Positions 1 to 8,233 of a DNA stretch of 39,489 nucleotides are shown here, piece after piece. Under the pieces are notes generated by a model. It made no database searches. It was not told where the DNA came from and was given only the letters and a program-made list of their open reading frames with translations. The stretch is from positions 1-39,489 of the forward strand of contig CAJQOL010000104.1 of the NCBI GenBank assembly GCA_905479925.1, read 5' to 3'. The stretch is from an uncultured Kangiellaceae bacterium (GTDB taxonomy: Bacteria; Pseudomonadota; Gammaproteobacteria; Enterobacterales; Kangiellaceae). The position numbers were made by a program, and so were the translations under genes. The number at the start of each line of letters is the position of its first letter. Positions within the stretch are counted from its first letter, which is position 1.

Positions 1-2
1 AA

Positions 3-1808
3 TTGGCGGTATTAAGTACTCCTTCTCGGGAAGGCATGCCAATGATTGAAATATATGATGCATCTAATTTAAGCAAGAAACCATTCGTCATGAATGCAGA
101 CCCAATGGAAATAATCGCATTTGACTGGGTAAGTAATACAAATATTGTCTTAACTCTGCGACAGAAAACTAGAGATGAAATTGACGGATTTAATCGAGGT
201 GTTTTTGATTTTAAGTTAGCTAAGCTCGATGTTAAGAAAAGAAAAATTAAATTTTTTAAAGAGTCGAATCCGAGAATTGTTAATCTGCTCCCCGATGAGC
301 CGGAAAAAATCATTCTGGCGTTTCAGCCAGAGGCAAAGGGAAAATCAGGCGTTAGTGCAGGCAGAAGACCATGGAGTTATTATGAGTTCGATCTTAAGAA
401 AGGTCGAAAGAAGCTAATTGTGCGTGGTCAAGCCTCCATGTATGGGGTGCGATTTGATAGTAAAGGAAATCCCGTTTTTGCTCGTGGCTTTGATCGAGTT
501 ACTAGAGATTCGATTTGGTATGTAAGAGAGCCGGGAAAGAAAGAATGGGTTGAAGTTTTCAGACTCAGTGACGATAGCTTTGAAGATTTCTCTATCCAAG
601 GCTTTGATATTAAGAAAAACGGCTTGTTAGTGACGGCTCAAAATGGCTCCGATACCAGGGGGTTGTGGGAGTTTGATTACGTTACCAAAAAGTTTGGTGA
701 AGTTGTCTTTAGACACCCTGAAATCGATGTTCGAGGAGTATCATTTCATAGTAACTCATGGACAAACCCGGATACCATCGTTGGTGTCACCTATAATAGC
801 GATCGACGACACATTGAGTATTTTGACGGCAATGAAGGAGCGATTCACGCTCAATTGAGACAGATTATTCCCTACGCGCATAATTTCTCAATCAGTAGTC
901 GAGCTAAAGTCGGTCAGGACATGGTTATTTATAATTCTGGCCCTAGAGACCCTGGAACCTATTACCTTCTTAAGGCAGGCAAAATTTCTACTGTCGGAAG
1001 CAAACAGCCAACCCTGAAATCTGAAGATCTTGCTGATGTTAAATACATGACGTATAAGTCGCGAGATAACAAAAGTATCCATTCTTATGTGACTATACCT
1101 CAAGGAGAGGGGCCTTTTCCTGCGATAGTTCTACCGCATGGTGGACCTTTTGTAGCTGAAATGGTTGCATTCGATGAGTGGGCTCAGATGTTAGCTAATA
1201 ATGGCTATTTGGTTATTCAGCCAGAATACCGAGGTTCTAAGGGGTATGGTCTTGAGTATTATAAATCTGCATTTATCGAAGGTGGTGAAGGTGGTTATAA
1301 AATGCAAGATGATAAAGATGACGGTGTTAACTTCCTTGTAAAGAAAGGGTTAGCCGACCCAGAGCGAATTGCAATGTTTGGCTGGTCTTACGGAGGTTAT
1401 GCTGCGTTAGTTGCGGCTTCTAGAACTCCGCAGTTATATCAATGTGTAATTGCTGGTGCTGCGGTAACCGATAATCTTATGCAAGTGAACTATTATTCCG
1501 CTAGGATTAAAGGCGCTAGCGCGGTCGAGCAGTTGACATTTTGGCGAGATAGTATTTCACCAATTACTCAAGCTGAGAAAGTCAATGTACCGATTTTACT
1601 TATTCACGGAAGTGTTGATCAACGTGTACCTCCTGAGCATCAGAAGCGATATAGAGATGAGCTAGACAAATATAATAAGAGTTACAAATTTGTCGAACTT
1701 GATGGTGCTGACCATTTCTACAATACTCTAGATTATGGTCATCAATTAACTTTATATACATCAATGATTGATTACTTAAAAAATGACTGCGGTCCTGGCG
1801 GACTATAA
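3..1808 (+). CDS. S9 family peptidase (prolyl oligopeptidase / acylaminoacyl-peptidase-like), 5' partial
   Basis: A serine peptidase of the S9 (prolyl oligopeptidase) clan that would release amino acids or peptides from short peptides. The reading frame is open to the left edge. The TTG at base 3 is probably internal, so the true N-terminus and any signal peptide are missing. About 340 N-terminal residues look like a beta-propeller, followed by an alpha/beta-hydrolase domain with an HGGP oxyanion segment. Counting from the edge, the catalytic triad can be read as Ser462 in GWSYGGY, Asp539 in HGSVDQRVP and His571 in GADHFYN. It ends just before a strong terminator. A second S9 peptidase follows about 320 bp downstream with its own leader. 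The family is secure; substrate specificity is not visible. Confidence 0.93.
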   Translation: MAVLSTPSREGMPMIEIYDASNLSKKPFVMNADPMEIIAFDWVSNTNIVLTLRQKTRDEIDGFNRGVFDFKLAKLDVKKRKIKFFKESNPRIVNLLPDEPEKIILAFQPEAKGKSGVSAGRRPWSYYEFDLKKGRKKLIVRGQASMYGVRFDSKGNPVFARGFDRVTRDSIWYVREPGKKEWVEVFRLSDDSFEDFSIQGFDIKKNGLLVTAQNGSDTRGLWEFDYVTKKFGEVVFRHPEIDVRGVSFHSNSWTNPDTIVGVTYNSDRRHIEYFDGNEGAIHAQLRQIIPYAHNFSISSRAKVGQDMVIYNSGPRDPGTYYLLKAGKISTVGSKQPTLKSEDLADVKYMTYKSRDNKSIHSYVTIPQGEGPFPAIVLPHGGPFVAEMVAFDEWAQMLANNGYLVIQPEYRGSKGYGLEYYKSAFIEGGEGGYKMQDDKDDGVNFLVKKGLADPERIAMFGWSYGGYAALVAASRTPQLYQCVIAGAAVTDNLMQVNYYSARIKGASAVEQLTFWRDSISPITQAEKVNVPILLIHGSVDQRVPPEHQKRYRDELDKYNKSYKFVELDGADHFYNTLDYGHQLTLYTSMIDYLKNDCGPGGL

Positions 1809-1875
1809 AGTCATGAATGGTTTGGATACGTAGCGTGGTTTAAAGCAGACGTTTATCGATACCTAACTAACAAAA

Positions 1876-1911
1876 AGCCCGCATTTAAATTATTTAATTG
1901 CGGGTTTTTTC
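1876..1911 (+). terminator. Rho-independent terminator after the first S9 peptidase
   Basis: The outer stem CCCGCA (1878-1883) pairs with TGCGGG (1899-1904). Additional A-T pairs close almost the whole interior, and a run of six T follows. Confidence 0.85.
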
Positions 1912-2025
1912 GTTTTTATATTTACATGATATACCTGAAACCATTTTTGAGGTTCAGCTGTGCTTTTTCGCTTTAGCAAGCAACCTGTTCTTATGTTAGA
2001 ACTGCTCGAATTTTTCAGAAAATTA

Positions 2026-2060
2026 GCGTACATTAGGTAATTGAAGTGCGTACATCAATT
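2026..2060 (+). promoter_or_regulatory. Repeat and dyad upstream of the lipoprotein peptidase
   Basis: The octamer GCGTACAT occurs twice, at 2026-2033 and 2048-2055, 22 bp apart (two helical turns). The second copy sits inside a dyad AATTGA-N10-TCAATT (2039-2060). This spacing suits a dimeric regulator, but no convincing -35/-10 pair was found beside it. The rest of 1912-2125 shows nothing else recognisable apart from the ribosome-binding site. Confidence 0.3.
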
Positions 2061-2125
2061 ATTTCAAAAATAGACACGATGACTCTATTAGAATTATTGT
2101 CGTTGATAAAAAAGGAGTCAGAAAA

Positions 2126-4081
2126 TTGAATTCAAATAATTTAAAGCTAATTGCATTAAGCTTAGTGGTCAGCTTGCTAGGGGGCTGCACTGATAAACCA
2201 AGTGATAAGCAAACATTAGACAATGTTGAAACTGCTGACAGTAACTCTGCTAAATCCGAGCAAGCAGTGGCAACGAAACCTGTAATTTACTCGGCGGAAG
2301 ATTTTTTTAAGACGGTTAGTGTCTTTGGTTCTTCAATCAATCATGATAATACTGCTGCCCTTGTAACTAATGACCAGTCTGGTGTGTTTAATACATACCG
2401 TTATCCATTGGACGGAAGCAAGCCTACACAACTAACAAGCTCAACGACCGATACTATTTATGGCGTTAGTTGGTTCCCAAAGGATGACCGAATCCTCTAT
2501 ACCGCAGATCAAGGTGGTAATGAGCTCAATCATCTTTTTGTCAGAGAATTAGATGGTTCTGTGAAAGACCTTACGCCCGGTGATAAGCTAAAGGCGCAAT
2601 TTGGCGGGTGGCTTGAAGCCCATAGTGGTTTTTTCGTATTAACCAACGAACGAGACCCTAAGGGTTTTGATCTTTACCGTTATTCGATGACTGATTATTC
2701 CCGGGAACTGGTTTATCAAAATTCCGACAACTTATCGATAGGCGAAATAAGTCCCAATGGGCGTTGGCTGACGGTTAGCCAAAATGTATCCAACTCGGAT
2801 AACAATATCTTTCTGGTCGATTTAACCTCTAAGGAGCAGAAGCCAGAATTAATTACTGAACATTTAGGTAATGTTAGTCATCAAAGTTACTCGTTTACGA
2901 CGGATAGCAAAAAGCTAATCTACGCTACAAACGAACATGGTGAATTTAATCAGGCATGGAGTTTGGATTTAACATCTAAGAAGAAAGATATTTTTTATCA
3001 AGCAAACTGGGATGTCTCTTTTGTTTATTTTTCAGATGATGGCAAATATCGTGTCGCTGGAGTTAACAATGATGGACAAACGCAAGTCGACATTGCAGAG
3101 GTTGCTACCGGTCAGAGCATTTCGTTGCCTGATTTGCCTGCAGGCGATCTACGCGGTGTAAATTTTTCATCCGATAGTAAGAAAATGGTTTTCTATATCA
3201 ATTCAGATACTTCGCCGTCTAACCTATTTAGTTATGATATTGGAGCAGCTGCTGCAAAGCGTTTAACCAATAGCCTTAATCCGAATATTGATGAGAATGT
3301 TTTGGTCTCGAGTGAAGTTAAGCGTTTTAAGAGTTTTGATGACTTGGTAGTTCCAGGTATTTTATACAAGCCAAAAAATGCCTCCGCGAATCAAAAAGTG
3401 CCGGCACTAGTTTGGGTTCACGGAGGACCTGGGGGGCAGTCTAGAAAGGGGTATAGTGCAGCTATTCAACATCTTGTTAATCAAGGATATGCCATTTTTG
3501 CAGTGAATAATCGTGGTTCGTCGGGCTATGGAAAAACGTTTTTTCATTTAGATGATAAGAAACACGGTGAAGATGATTTGCAGGATATCGTTTATGGCAA
3601 AAAGCATCTGCAAACATTGTCATGGGTTGATAACGATCGAATTGGAATTATTGGCGGTAGTTATGGCGGTTATATGACCATGGCCGCATTAGCATTTACT
3701 GATGAGTTTAAAGTGGGAATTAATATATTTGGTGTGACTAATTGGCAACGTACCTTAAAAAGTATTCCGCCATGGTGGGAAGCTTTCCGCAAGTCCTTGT
3801 ATGACGAAATGGGAGATCCTGCAACCGATGCTGATCGTCATTATGCGATATCACCTTTATTTCATGCGGATAAAATTAAGAGTCCCGTGCTTATCGTTCA
3901 GGGCGCTAATGACCCGCGAGTATTACAAATTGAAAGTGATGAAATGGTCGAAGAAATTCGAAAAAATCACGTGCCTGTTGAATACGTATTATTTCCTGAT
4001 GAAGGACACGGATTTAGAAAAAAGGTTAATCGTATAACAGCTTCTAATGCTTACGTCGATTTCTTAAAAAAACACCTTTAA
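2126..4081 (+). CDS. S9 family peptidase, outer- or inner-membrane lipoprotein (dipeptidyl-peptidase-like)
   Basis: A 651-residue S9-family serine peptidase carried as a lipoprotein. The start is TTG, chosen because AAAGGAG lies 8 nt upstream and because it gives a proper lipoprotein signal: a basic N-region, a hydrophobic stretch and the lipobox LGGC with Cys21. A TolB/DPP-type propeller fills roughly residues 50-390. The hydrolase domain carries HGGPGG, Ser512 in GGSYGGYMTM, Asp596 in GANDPRV and His628 in DEGHGF, so the triad is complete. It probably acts in the periplasm on peptides. It is separated from the preceding S9 gene by a terminator, so the two are neighbours rather than an operon. 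Exact specificity (DPP, acylaminoacyl or other) is not determined. Confidence 0.93.
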   Translation: MNSNNLKLIALSLVVSLLGGCTDKPSDKQTLDNVETADSNSAKSEQAVATKPVIYSAEDFFKTVSVFGSSINHDNTAALVTNDQSGVFNTYRYPLDGSKPTQLTSSTTDTIYGVSWFPKDDRILYTADQGGNELNHLFVRELDGSVKDLTPGDKLKAQFGGWLEAHSGFFVLTNERDPKGFDLYRYSMTDYSRELVYQNSDNLSIGEISPNGRWLTVSQNVSNSDNNIFLVDLTSKEQKPELITEHLGNVSHQSYSFTTDSKKLIYATNEHGEFNQAWSLDLTSKKKDIFYQANWDVSFVYFSDDGKYRVAGVNNDGQTQVDIAEVATGQSISLPDLPAGDLRGVNFSSDSKKMVFYINSDTSPSNLFSYDIGAAAAKRLTNSLNPNIDENVLVSSEVKRFKSFDDLVVPGILYKPKNASANQKVPALVWVHGGPGGQSRKGYSAAIQHLVNQGYAIFAVNNRGSSGYGKTFFHLDDKKHGEDDLQDIVYGKKHLQTLSWVDNDRIGIIGGSYGGYMTMAALAFTDEFKVGINIFGVTNWQRTLKSIPPWWEAFRKSLYDEMGDPATDADRHYAISPLFHADKIKSPVLIVQGANDPRVLQIESDEMVEEIRKNHVPVEYVLFPDEGHGFRKKVNRITASNAYVDFLKKHL

Positions 4082-4097
4082 TATTTATGCCGTTTTT

Positions 4098-4138
4098 GCT
4101 CGATAGTTTCTTGTCCTTTTAACAAGTTTCTATCGAGC
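4098..4138. repeat. Inverted repeat between the peptidase and the secDF operon
   Basis: A perfect 9-bp stem GCTCGATAG (4098-4106) pairs with CTATCGAGC (4130-4138). A smaller inner CTTG/CAAG pairing is possible. No T-run follows on the plus strand, so it is at best a weak terminator. It ends 3 nt before the -35 of the next promoter, so it could also be an operator. Confidence 0.5.
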
Positions 4139-4141
4139 GAC

Positions 4142-4171
4142 TTGTAATTTTACCTTTCGCCCCCATACAAT
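4142..4171 (+). promoter_or_regulatory. Candidate sigma70 promoter for the secretion monitor-secDF operon
   Basis: TTGTAA at 4142-4147 and TACAAT at 4166-4171 are separated by 18 bp, a good match to sigma70 consensus. Transcription would begin near 4178. That is before both candidate starts of the following gene (TTG 4197 and ATG 4248). No comparably good promoter was found between that gene and secD, which fits cotranscription. Confidence 0.5.
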
Positions 4172-4247
4172 AAACTGACTAATCAAAAAGACGCTATTGA
4201 GAAGGCTAGGTTCGGTTTACAGGGTGTTTTACTTACAGTTCAAAGAA

Positions 4248-4799
4248 ATGGCACTGAGGCTTCTCGTAATCTTTACGATGCTCGGTTACGTTTGTACTGC
4301 AAATGCGGCTGTTTTATGGTCTAGTCATAATGCATCGAACAGCGTTAGTTTAAACTCTAATTTTTCTAGTTATTCTAAATTTTCTAATTCTTTGTTAGCC
4401 AAAGAATCATTGACTGAATCGAAAGTTATCTCAATCGCTGCTCTAGTAGATCTAGCGGTAGATGTCATTGAGGATGGGGACTACGTTTCAACTTCCGCTT
4501 CAACTTCTGCTGCAACTACCGATAAAACGCTTGAACTAATTGAAGTCTTTGACGATAATTACTCACTATTTCTCTCTAGAGTTAACGCGTCTGCTTTCCA
4601 GGCTTATCAGCAACAAACACCTATTTATTGGCTTGTTTTCGAGTTCAATCCACCGGATTCATCTCTGCTAACTATTTCAGATGACCGCTTTCCAAATCAT
4701 TCATTTACTTTTGTTTATTCCGCCTATGGCAGTAACCATCGTCTTTCAGGCTGGAAAGATGGTAACTCACTTTACACTTCCAGAATCATCTATAGCTAA
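4248..4799 (+). CDS. VemP-like secretion-monitor (ribosome-arrest) polypeptide upstream of secDF
   Basis: A small exported protein of 183 residues from ATG 4248; an in-frame TTG at 4197 would add 17. From the ATG there is a typical signal peptide: short basic N-region, hydrophobic core LLVIFTMLGYVC and an ANA-A cleavage site. The middle is Ser/Thr-rich and low in complexity. The last 20 residues are HRLSGWKDGNSLYTSRIIYS. As I recall it, the Vibrio VemP arrest segment (His138 onward) begins HRISGWKETNAMY, so identity or conservative exchange runs through HRxSGWKxxNxxY, including the key Trp. As with vemP, the gene lies immediately upstream of an extra secDF pair. VemP stalls its own ribosome when export is poor, exposing the secDF2 ribosome-binding site. 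If the alignment holds, stalling would occur with the Tyr codon 4791-4793 in the P site, one codon before the last. Homology is inferred by eye; function is untested. Confidence 0.78.
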   Translation: MALRLLVIFTMLGYVCTANAAVLWSSHNASNSVSLNSNFSSYSKFSNSLLAKESLTESKVISIAALVDLAVDVIEDGDYVSTSASTSAATTDKTLELIEVFDDNYSLFLSRVNASAFQAYQQQTPIYWLVFEFNPPDSSLLTISDDRFPNHSFTFVYSAYGSNHRLSGWKDGNSLYTSRIIYS

Positions 4800-4990
4800 T
4801 TTTATCTCGCATCGATAACTAGAGAGCGTCAAATAGGGCCCGGCCTGTTGGTTTTCTCTAGATTACTCGAGCAAATTTTATTCCTATTTTATCGCGCTGA
4901 ATTAGCTTCAGCGTGGAAACTATTTGTTGGGTGTCTCGCAACAACTTATTTAAAACATAGCAGCGAGCCGCTCTTAGCTGAGATCTAATG
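4794..4990 (+). promoter_or_regulatory. Possible arrest-controlled RNA switch masking the secD ribosome-binding region
   Basis: The 188-nt gap before secD holds several helices. Stem A is CTAGAGA (4819-4825) with TCTCTAG (4855-4861). Stem B is CGCTGAA (4895-4901) with TTCAGCG (4907-4913). A nested long-range pairing is also possible: AGCTAA at the stop of the upstream gene (4794-4799) with TTAGCT (4974-4979), and CTCGC (4806-4810) with GCGAG (4963-4967). TTAGCT overlaps the weak Shine-Dalgarno region of secD. A ribosome stalled at the end of the upstream ORF would cover 4794-4806 and prevent this pairing. The complementarity is visible; the switch role is inferred from vemP-secDF2. Confidence 0.4.
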
Positions 4991-7156
4991 ATGAAAAAAA
5001 TTACGAATAATATAAAAAATGCAAACCCAGATAGACAGTCAGACTTAAGAAGTTCAATAAGAACGAAACAACAGCCGAAAGTCCCTATTAATCGTTTTGC
5101 AGCATGGAAATATGTAGTTATCTTTCTTTCGCTCGTATTTCTGGGAATAAGCGCATTGCCAAACTTATATCAAAATCAAATGACGCTGGTTGTGTCAGAG
5201 TATCAGGAAGGGGCTCCTAAGCTAGATGTTAGTTTTCTTAAGGATAAGTTAACGGAGGGTGGTTTTGATATTGAGGCTATTCAGCAACATCATTTTGAAA
5301 GCGTCATTAGCTTAACTTCCGCGAGCCAATTGACGGCCGCTCAGCATTACCTTAATAAGCTCCTTAATTCCGCGACTGAGCAATCGATAGTTATGTACCG
5401 AGTCGAAGTTGTTGAAAAAGATACCAGACCTAGTTGGTTGCGTTCGTTAGGAGTTGAACCTATTAAACTTGGGCTTGATCTAAGTGGCGGGGTGCTCTTT
5501 GTCCTAGATGTTGACGAAAAGAAAGCATTCGAGGAGAGGATGCAGAATATTCGTCTGTACGCAAAGTCTTTATTGCGTGAACAGCAGGTTCGAAATGTAA
5601 AAATAGTGCTGACTAAAGAAAATCAGGTCTTACTTGATTCTTCTGCAACCAAGCAAGATTGGTTTAGTTTAGCGACAGTAGCCGAAAAACTACAAGCGCA
5701 ATATCCTCAACTTACTATTCGACATCTTAAAGAGAATCAGTTGCAACTTGAATATTCTGACGTCGGGAAAAATAACTTCCTTCAGCAGATCATGCATCAA
5801 ACGTTAACTACAATGCGAGGAAGAATTGAAGAGCTTGGAATAACTGAAGCCGTCGTTCAACGTCAAGGTGCTCACAGAGTTAGGATTGAATTACCTGGCG
5901 CTAGCAATCCCGAAAAACTCCGTCCGGTCATTGGTGCTACGGCTTCCTTAGATTTTTATGAGCTACAAAGCAGAGACGGTAAAATTGTTAAGAATGAAAA
6001 TGGCGAAAGGTTATCGGTTAATCCCAGAGCTATTTTCTCTGGTAAGAATATTTATAACGCTCAAGCAGGCAGGGATGAAATGGGGCAACCGTTAGTCAAT
6101 TTAACATTAGATAATATTGGCGGCGATAGGATGCTCAAATTTTCTGCAAAAAATATCGGCAAGCCCATGGTCACTGTTTTTTCTGAATACTATCAATCAA
6201 AAGATGGCAGTACACATAAGAAAAGCAAAGTAATCAATGTGGCAACGATACAGGACCAGTTGGGTGCCCGTTTTAGTATTACTAACCTTGCTAGCAGCTT
6301 ACAAGCACAGGAGTTAGCTTTGTTGCTGCGGGCTGGGTCATTAAGCGCACCCGTCACAATCGCCAAACAGCGCGCCATTGCTGCGACCTTAGGTGAGTCT
6401 AATATAAACCACGGGCTGTCGGCTCTAATGTTGGGTGTTGGTTTAACTTTAGTCTTTATGGCCGCGTGGTATAGACGGTTAGGAATGATCGCTAACTGCG
6501 CATTAATTCTAAATTTAGTAGCACTGCTAGGTTTGATGTCGCTCTTACCGGGGGCTGTCCTTACGCTACCAGGGATCGCAGGATTTGTGTTAACAGTGGG
6601 TATGGCGGTTGATACTAATGTTCTTATTTTTGAGCGAATAAAACAGGAAAAAAAGCGAGGGTTAAGTCATTTTTTAGCCGTCGAACAAGGGTATAAAAAT
6701 GCGTTTTCAACAATATTCGATGCCAATATAACAACTTTAATCACCGCCGCTATTCTCTTTTCTATCGGTTATGGTCCTATTAAAGGTTTTGCAATTACCT
6801 TGGGCCTCGGTGTACTGACCAGTATGTTTACCGGTGTATTTATTTCAAGGGCGTTAACCAATCTTTTTTATAGCGAGACAACGGTATCTACCGAGAAAAA
6901 TTCCCGAAAAATTATGGCAGGTGATAACGCGCTAGAAGGTTCTGAAGATAAAAATGGAGACAACAAACAGCATTCATCTAAAGCTAAGTTAGATAAAACT
7001 AATCGTCAAGATGAAAATAATCGTCAAAACAGGAATAGTCGTCAAAATAAAAATAATCGTCAAATTAGAAATAATCGTCAAATTAGAAATAACCGGCAAA
7101 GCTCAAAAGGAGTCAAAAAGCCAAAGCCACTAGTAAAAGGAGGAAAGTCATTATGA
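4988..7156 (+). CDS. secD: Protein translocase subunit SecD (second-copy, SecD2-type)
   Basis: An RND-family subunit that, with SecF, uses the ion gradient to pull exported proteins through SecYEG on the periplasmic side. There is an N-terminal cytoplasmic segment, TM1 near residues 37-56 and a large periplasmic domain with LGLDLSGG near residue 161. About five C-terminal TM helices follow (roughly 476-628) with Asp542 in VGMAVDTN, the conserved transport-site motif. At 722 residues it is about 100 longer than E. coli SecD. The excess is a hydrophilic tail (about 635-722) with six-residue NRQxxN repeats. Its Shine-Dalgarno is poor (GAG only), unlike secF, which suits translational control by the gene upstream. 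It is not next to yajC/tgt, so it is probably a paralogue. ATG 4988 and 4991 are equivalent choices. Confidence 0.95.
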   Translation: MMKKITNNIKNANPDRQSDLRSSIRTKQQPKVPINRFAAWKYVVIFLSLVFLGISALPNLYQNQMTLVVSEYQEGAPKLDVSFLKDKLTEGGFDIEAIQQHHFESVISLTSASQLTAAQHYLNKLLNSATEQSIVMYRVEVVEKDTRPSWLRSLGVEPIKLGLDLSGGVLFVLDVDEKKAFEERMQNIRLYAKSLLREQQVRNVKIVLTKENQVLLDSSATKQDWFSLATVAEKLQAQYPQLTIRHLKENQLQLEYSDVGKNNFLQQIMHQTLTTMRGRIEELGITEAVVQRQGAHRVRIELPGASNPEKLRPVIGATASLDFYELQSRDGKIVKNENGERLSVNPRAIFSGKNIYNAQAGRDEMGQPLVNLTLDNIGGDRMLKFSAKNIGKPMVTVFSEYYQSKDGSTHKKSKVINVATIQDQLGARFSITNLASSLQAQELALLLRAGSLSAPVTIAKQRAIAATLGESNINHGLSALMLGVGLTLVFMAAWYRRLGMIANCALILNLVALLGLMSLLPGAVLTLPGIAGFVLTVGMAVDTNVLIFERIKQEKKRGLSHFLAVEQGYKNAFSTIFDANITTLITAAILFSIGYGPIKGFAITLGLGVLTSMFTGVFISRALTNLFYSETTVSTEKNSRKIMAGDNALEGSEDKNGDNKQHSSKAKLDKTNRQDENNRQNRNSRQNKNNRQIRNNRQIRNNRQSSKGVKKPKPLVKGGKSL
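7001..7108 (+). repeat. 18-nt tandem repeat encoding the SecD C-terminal tail
   Basis: Six consecutive 18-nt units begin at 7001, 7019, 7037, 7055, 7073 and 7091, with consensus AATCGTCAAattagaaat. They encode residues 672-707 as NRQDEN, NRQNRN, SRQNKN, NRQIRN, NRQIRN, NRQSSK. The fourth and fifth units are identical, which points to recent duplication or slippage. The repeats are in frame and add a basic, Asn/Gln-rich cytoplasmic tail. Confidence 0.95.
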
Positions 7157-8202
7157 ATAACATCACTCAAGATCATTGTCGTTCAAATAGGCGTGAGCAA
7201 AGCCAAACCAACAAACAGCTTGTTTCGACTAGCTGGTCAAGATATCGCTTTTTAGGTTTCTATTTTTCAGCATTTCTCGTGGTCTTCTCATTATTGGGAG
7301 TATGGGTTAAAGGCATAAATTTCGGCATTGATTTTACCGGCGGATATATAACGGAGTTTTCGACGAGTCAGTCATTAGATGAGAACAGTCTGCGTAAATT
7401 ATTGGACGAAAAGATAACTGGACCTTATCTCTTGGCAGCTTCGGACAATGATACTTATTGGACGGTGCGCGAGCCAGCCGGCAAAAAAGAGAACACTCAA
7501 AAACATAATAGTAGGAATTCAATTGCTCCTGTAAGCCAAAACGACTCGACAAACTTCAGCGAATCCTGGCTAGTAGGATTAATGGAAGATACCGGTTTGC
7601 TCGAACAAGGTATTCAGATTACACCCTTTGACTCGGATTATATTGGTACTCAAATTGGAGAAGAATTAGTTAATCAAGGTGGTCTAGCTATGCTTACCGC
7701 GTTAATCATCATCATGCTGTACCTTTCAACTCGGTTCGAGTGGCGGTTTGCACTAGGATCGATTATTGCTCTATTTCATGATGTCGTTTTTGTGTTTGGC
7801 CTGTTTGCATGGAGCCAGCTAGAATTTAACTTAACTGTTTTGGCGAGCTTGCTGGCTGTTATCGGTTACTCGTTAAATGATTCTATCATTGTCGCTGACC
7901 GAATTAGAGAGTTAATGATGTATCGTCAACGAAACTCTCTATCCGTTATTATTGATAGGGCAATTGAATCGACGCTGGTGCGAACATCGATAACCTCAGG
8001 CACAACACTCGCAACGGTTGGTGCGGTCTGGTGGCTTGCTGGCTCGCCTTTACAGGGTTTTTCGGTCGCTTTATTCGGCGGCATATTAATCGGGACTTTT
8101 TCGTCAATCTGTATTTCATCGACTTTTCCTGAACTGGCGGGGTTAGATGTCGACCACTATTTCCAAAGGTCGGTTGATGCTGAATCCGATCTTGATTTTT
8201 AA
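7153..8202 (+). CDS. secF: Protein translocase subunit SecF (second-copy, SecF2-type)
   Basis: The partner of SecD in the SecDF complex. The start overlaps the secD stop by 4 nt (ATGA) and has a strong AAGGAGG at 7137-7143, so the two are translationally coupled. The 349 residues contain TM1, the family motif GINFGIDFTGG and a periplasmic domain. Five C-terminal TM helices follow with GYSLNDSIIVADRIRE, the conserved TM motif. Two oddities: a polar N-terminal extension of about 30 residues, and a low-complexity Asn/Ser/Lys-rich insertion in the periplasmic part around residues 113-137. Identity as SecF is certain; whether it uses protons or sodium cannot be told from the sequence. Confidence 0.95.
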   Translation: MNNITQDHCRSNRREQSQTNKQLVSTSWSRYRFLGFYFSAFLVVFSLLGVWVKGINFGIDFTGGYITEFSTSQSLDENSLRKLLDEKITGPYLLAASDNDTYWTVREPAGKKENTQKHNSRNSIAPVSQNDSTNFSESWLVGLMEDTGLLEQGIQITPFDSDYIGTQIGEELVNQGGLAMLTALIIIMLYLSTRFEWRFALGSIIALFHDVVFVFGLFAWSQLEFNLTVLASLLAVIGYSLNDSIIVADRIRELMMYRQRNSLSVIIDRAIESTLVRTSITSGTTLATVGAVWWLAGSPLQGFSVALFGGILIGTFSSICISSTFPELAGLDVDHYFQRSVDAESDLDF

Positions 8203-8233
8203 TCCAAAAAGATCAAATAAGAAAAACTGAAGG

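Noticed and set aside
4197..4247. TTG start giving 17 extra residues to the VemP-like protein
   Set aside because: It would give an unusually long N-region before the signal core and has only a weak AAAAAG upstream. ATG 4248 gives a canonical signal peptide, although the TTG remains possible because the candidate transcript starts before it.
7001..7108. Regular 18-nt repeats considered as a CRISPR or protein-binding iteron array
   Set aside because: They are contiguous, in frame with SecD and encode a coherent hexapeptide repeat, so coding sequence explains them.
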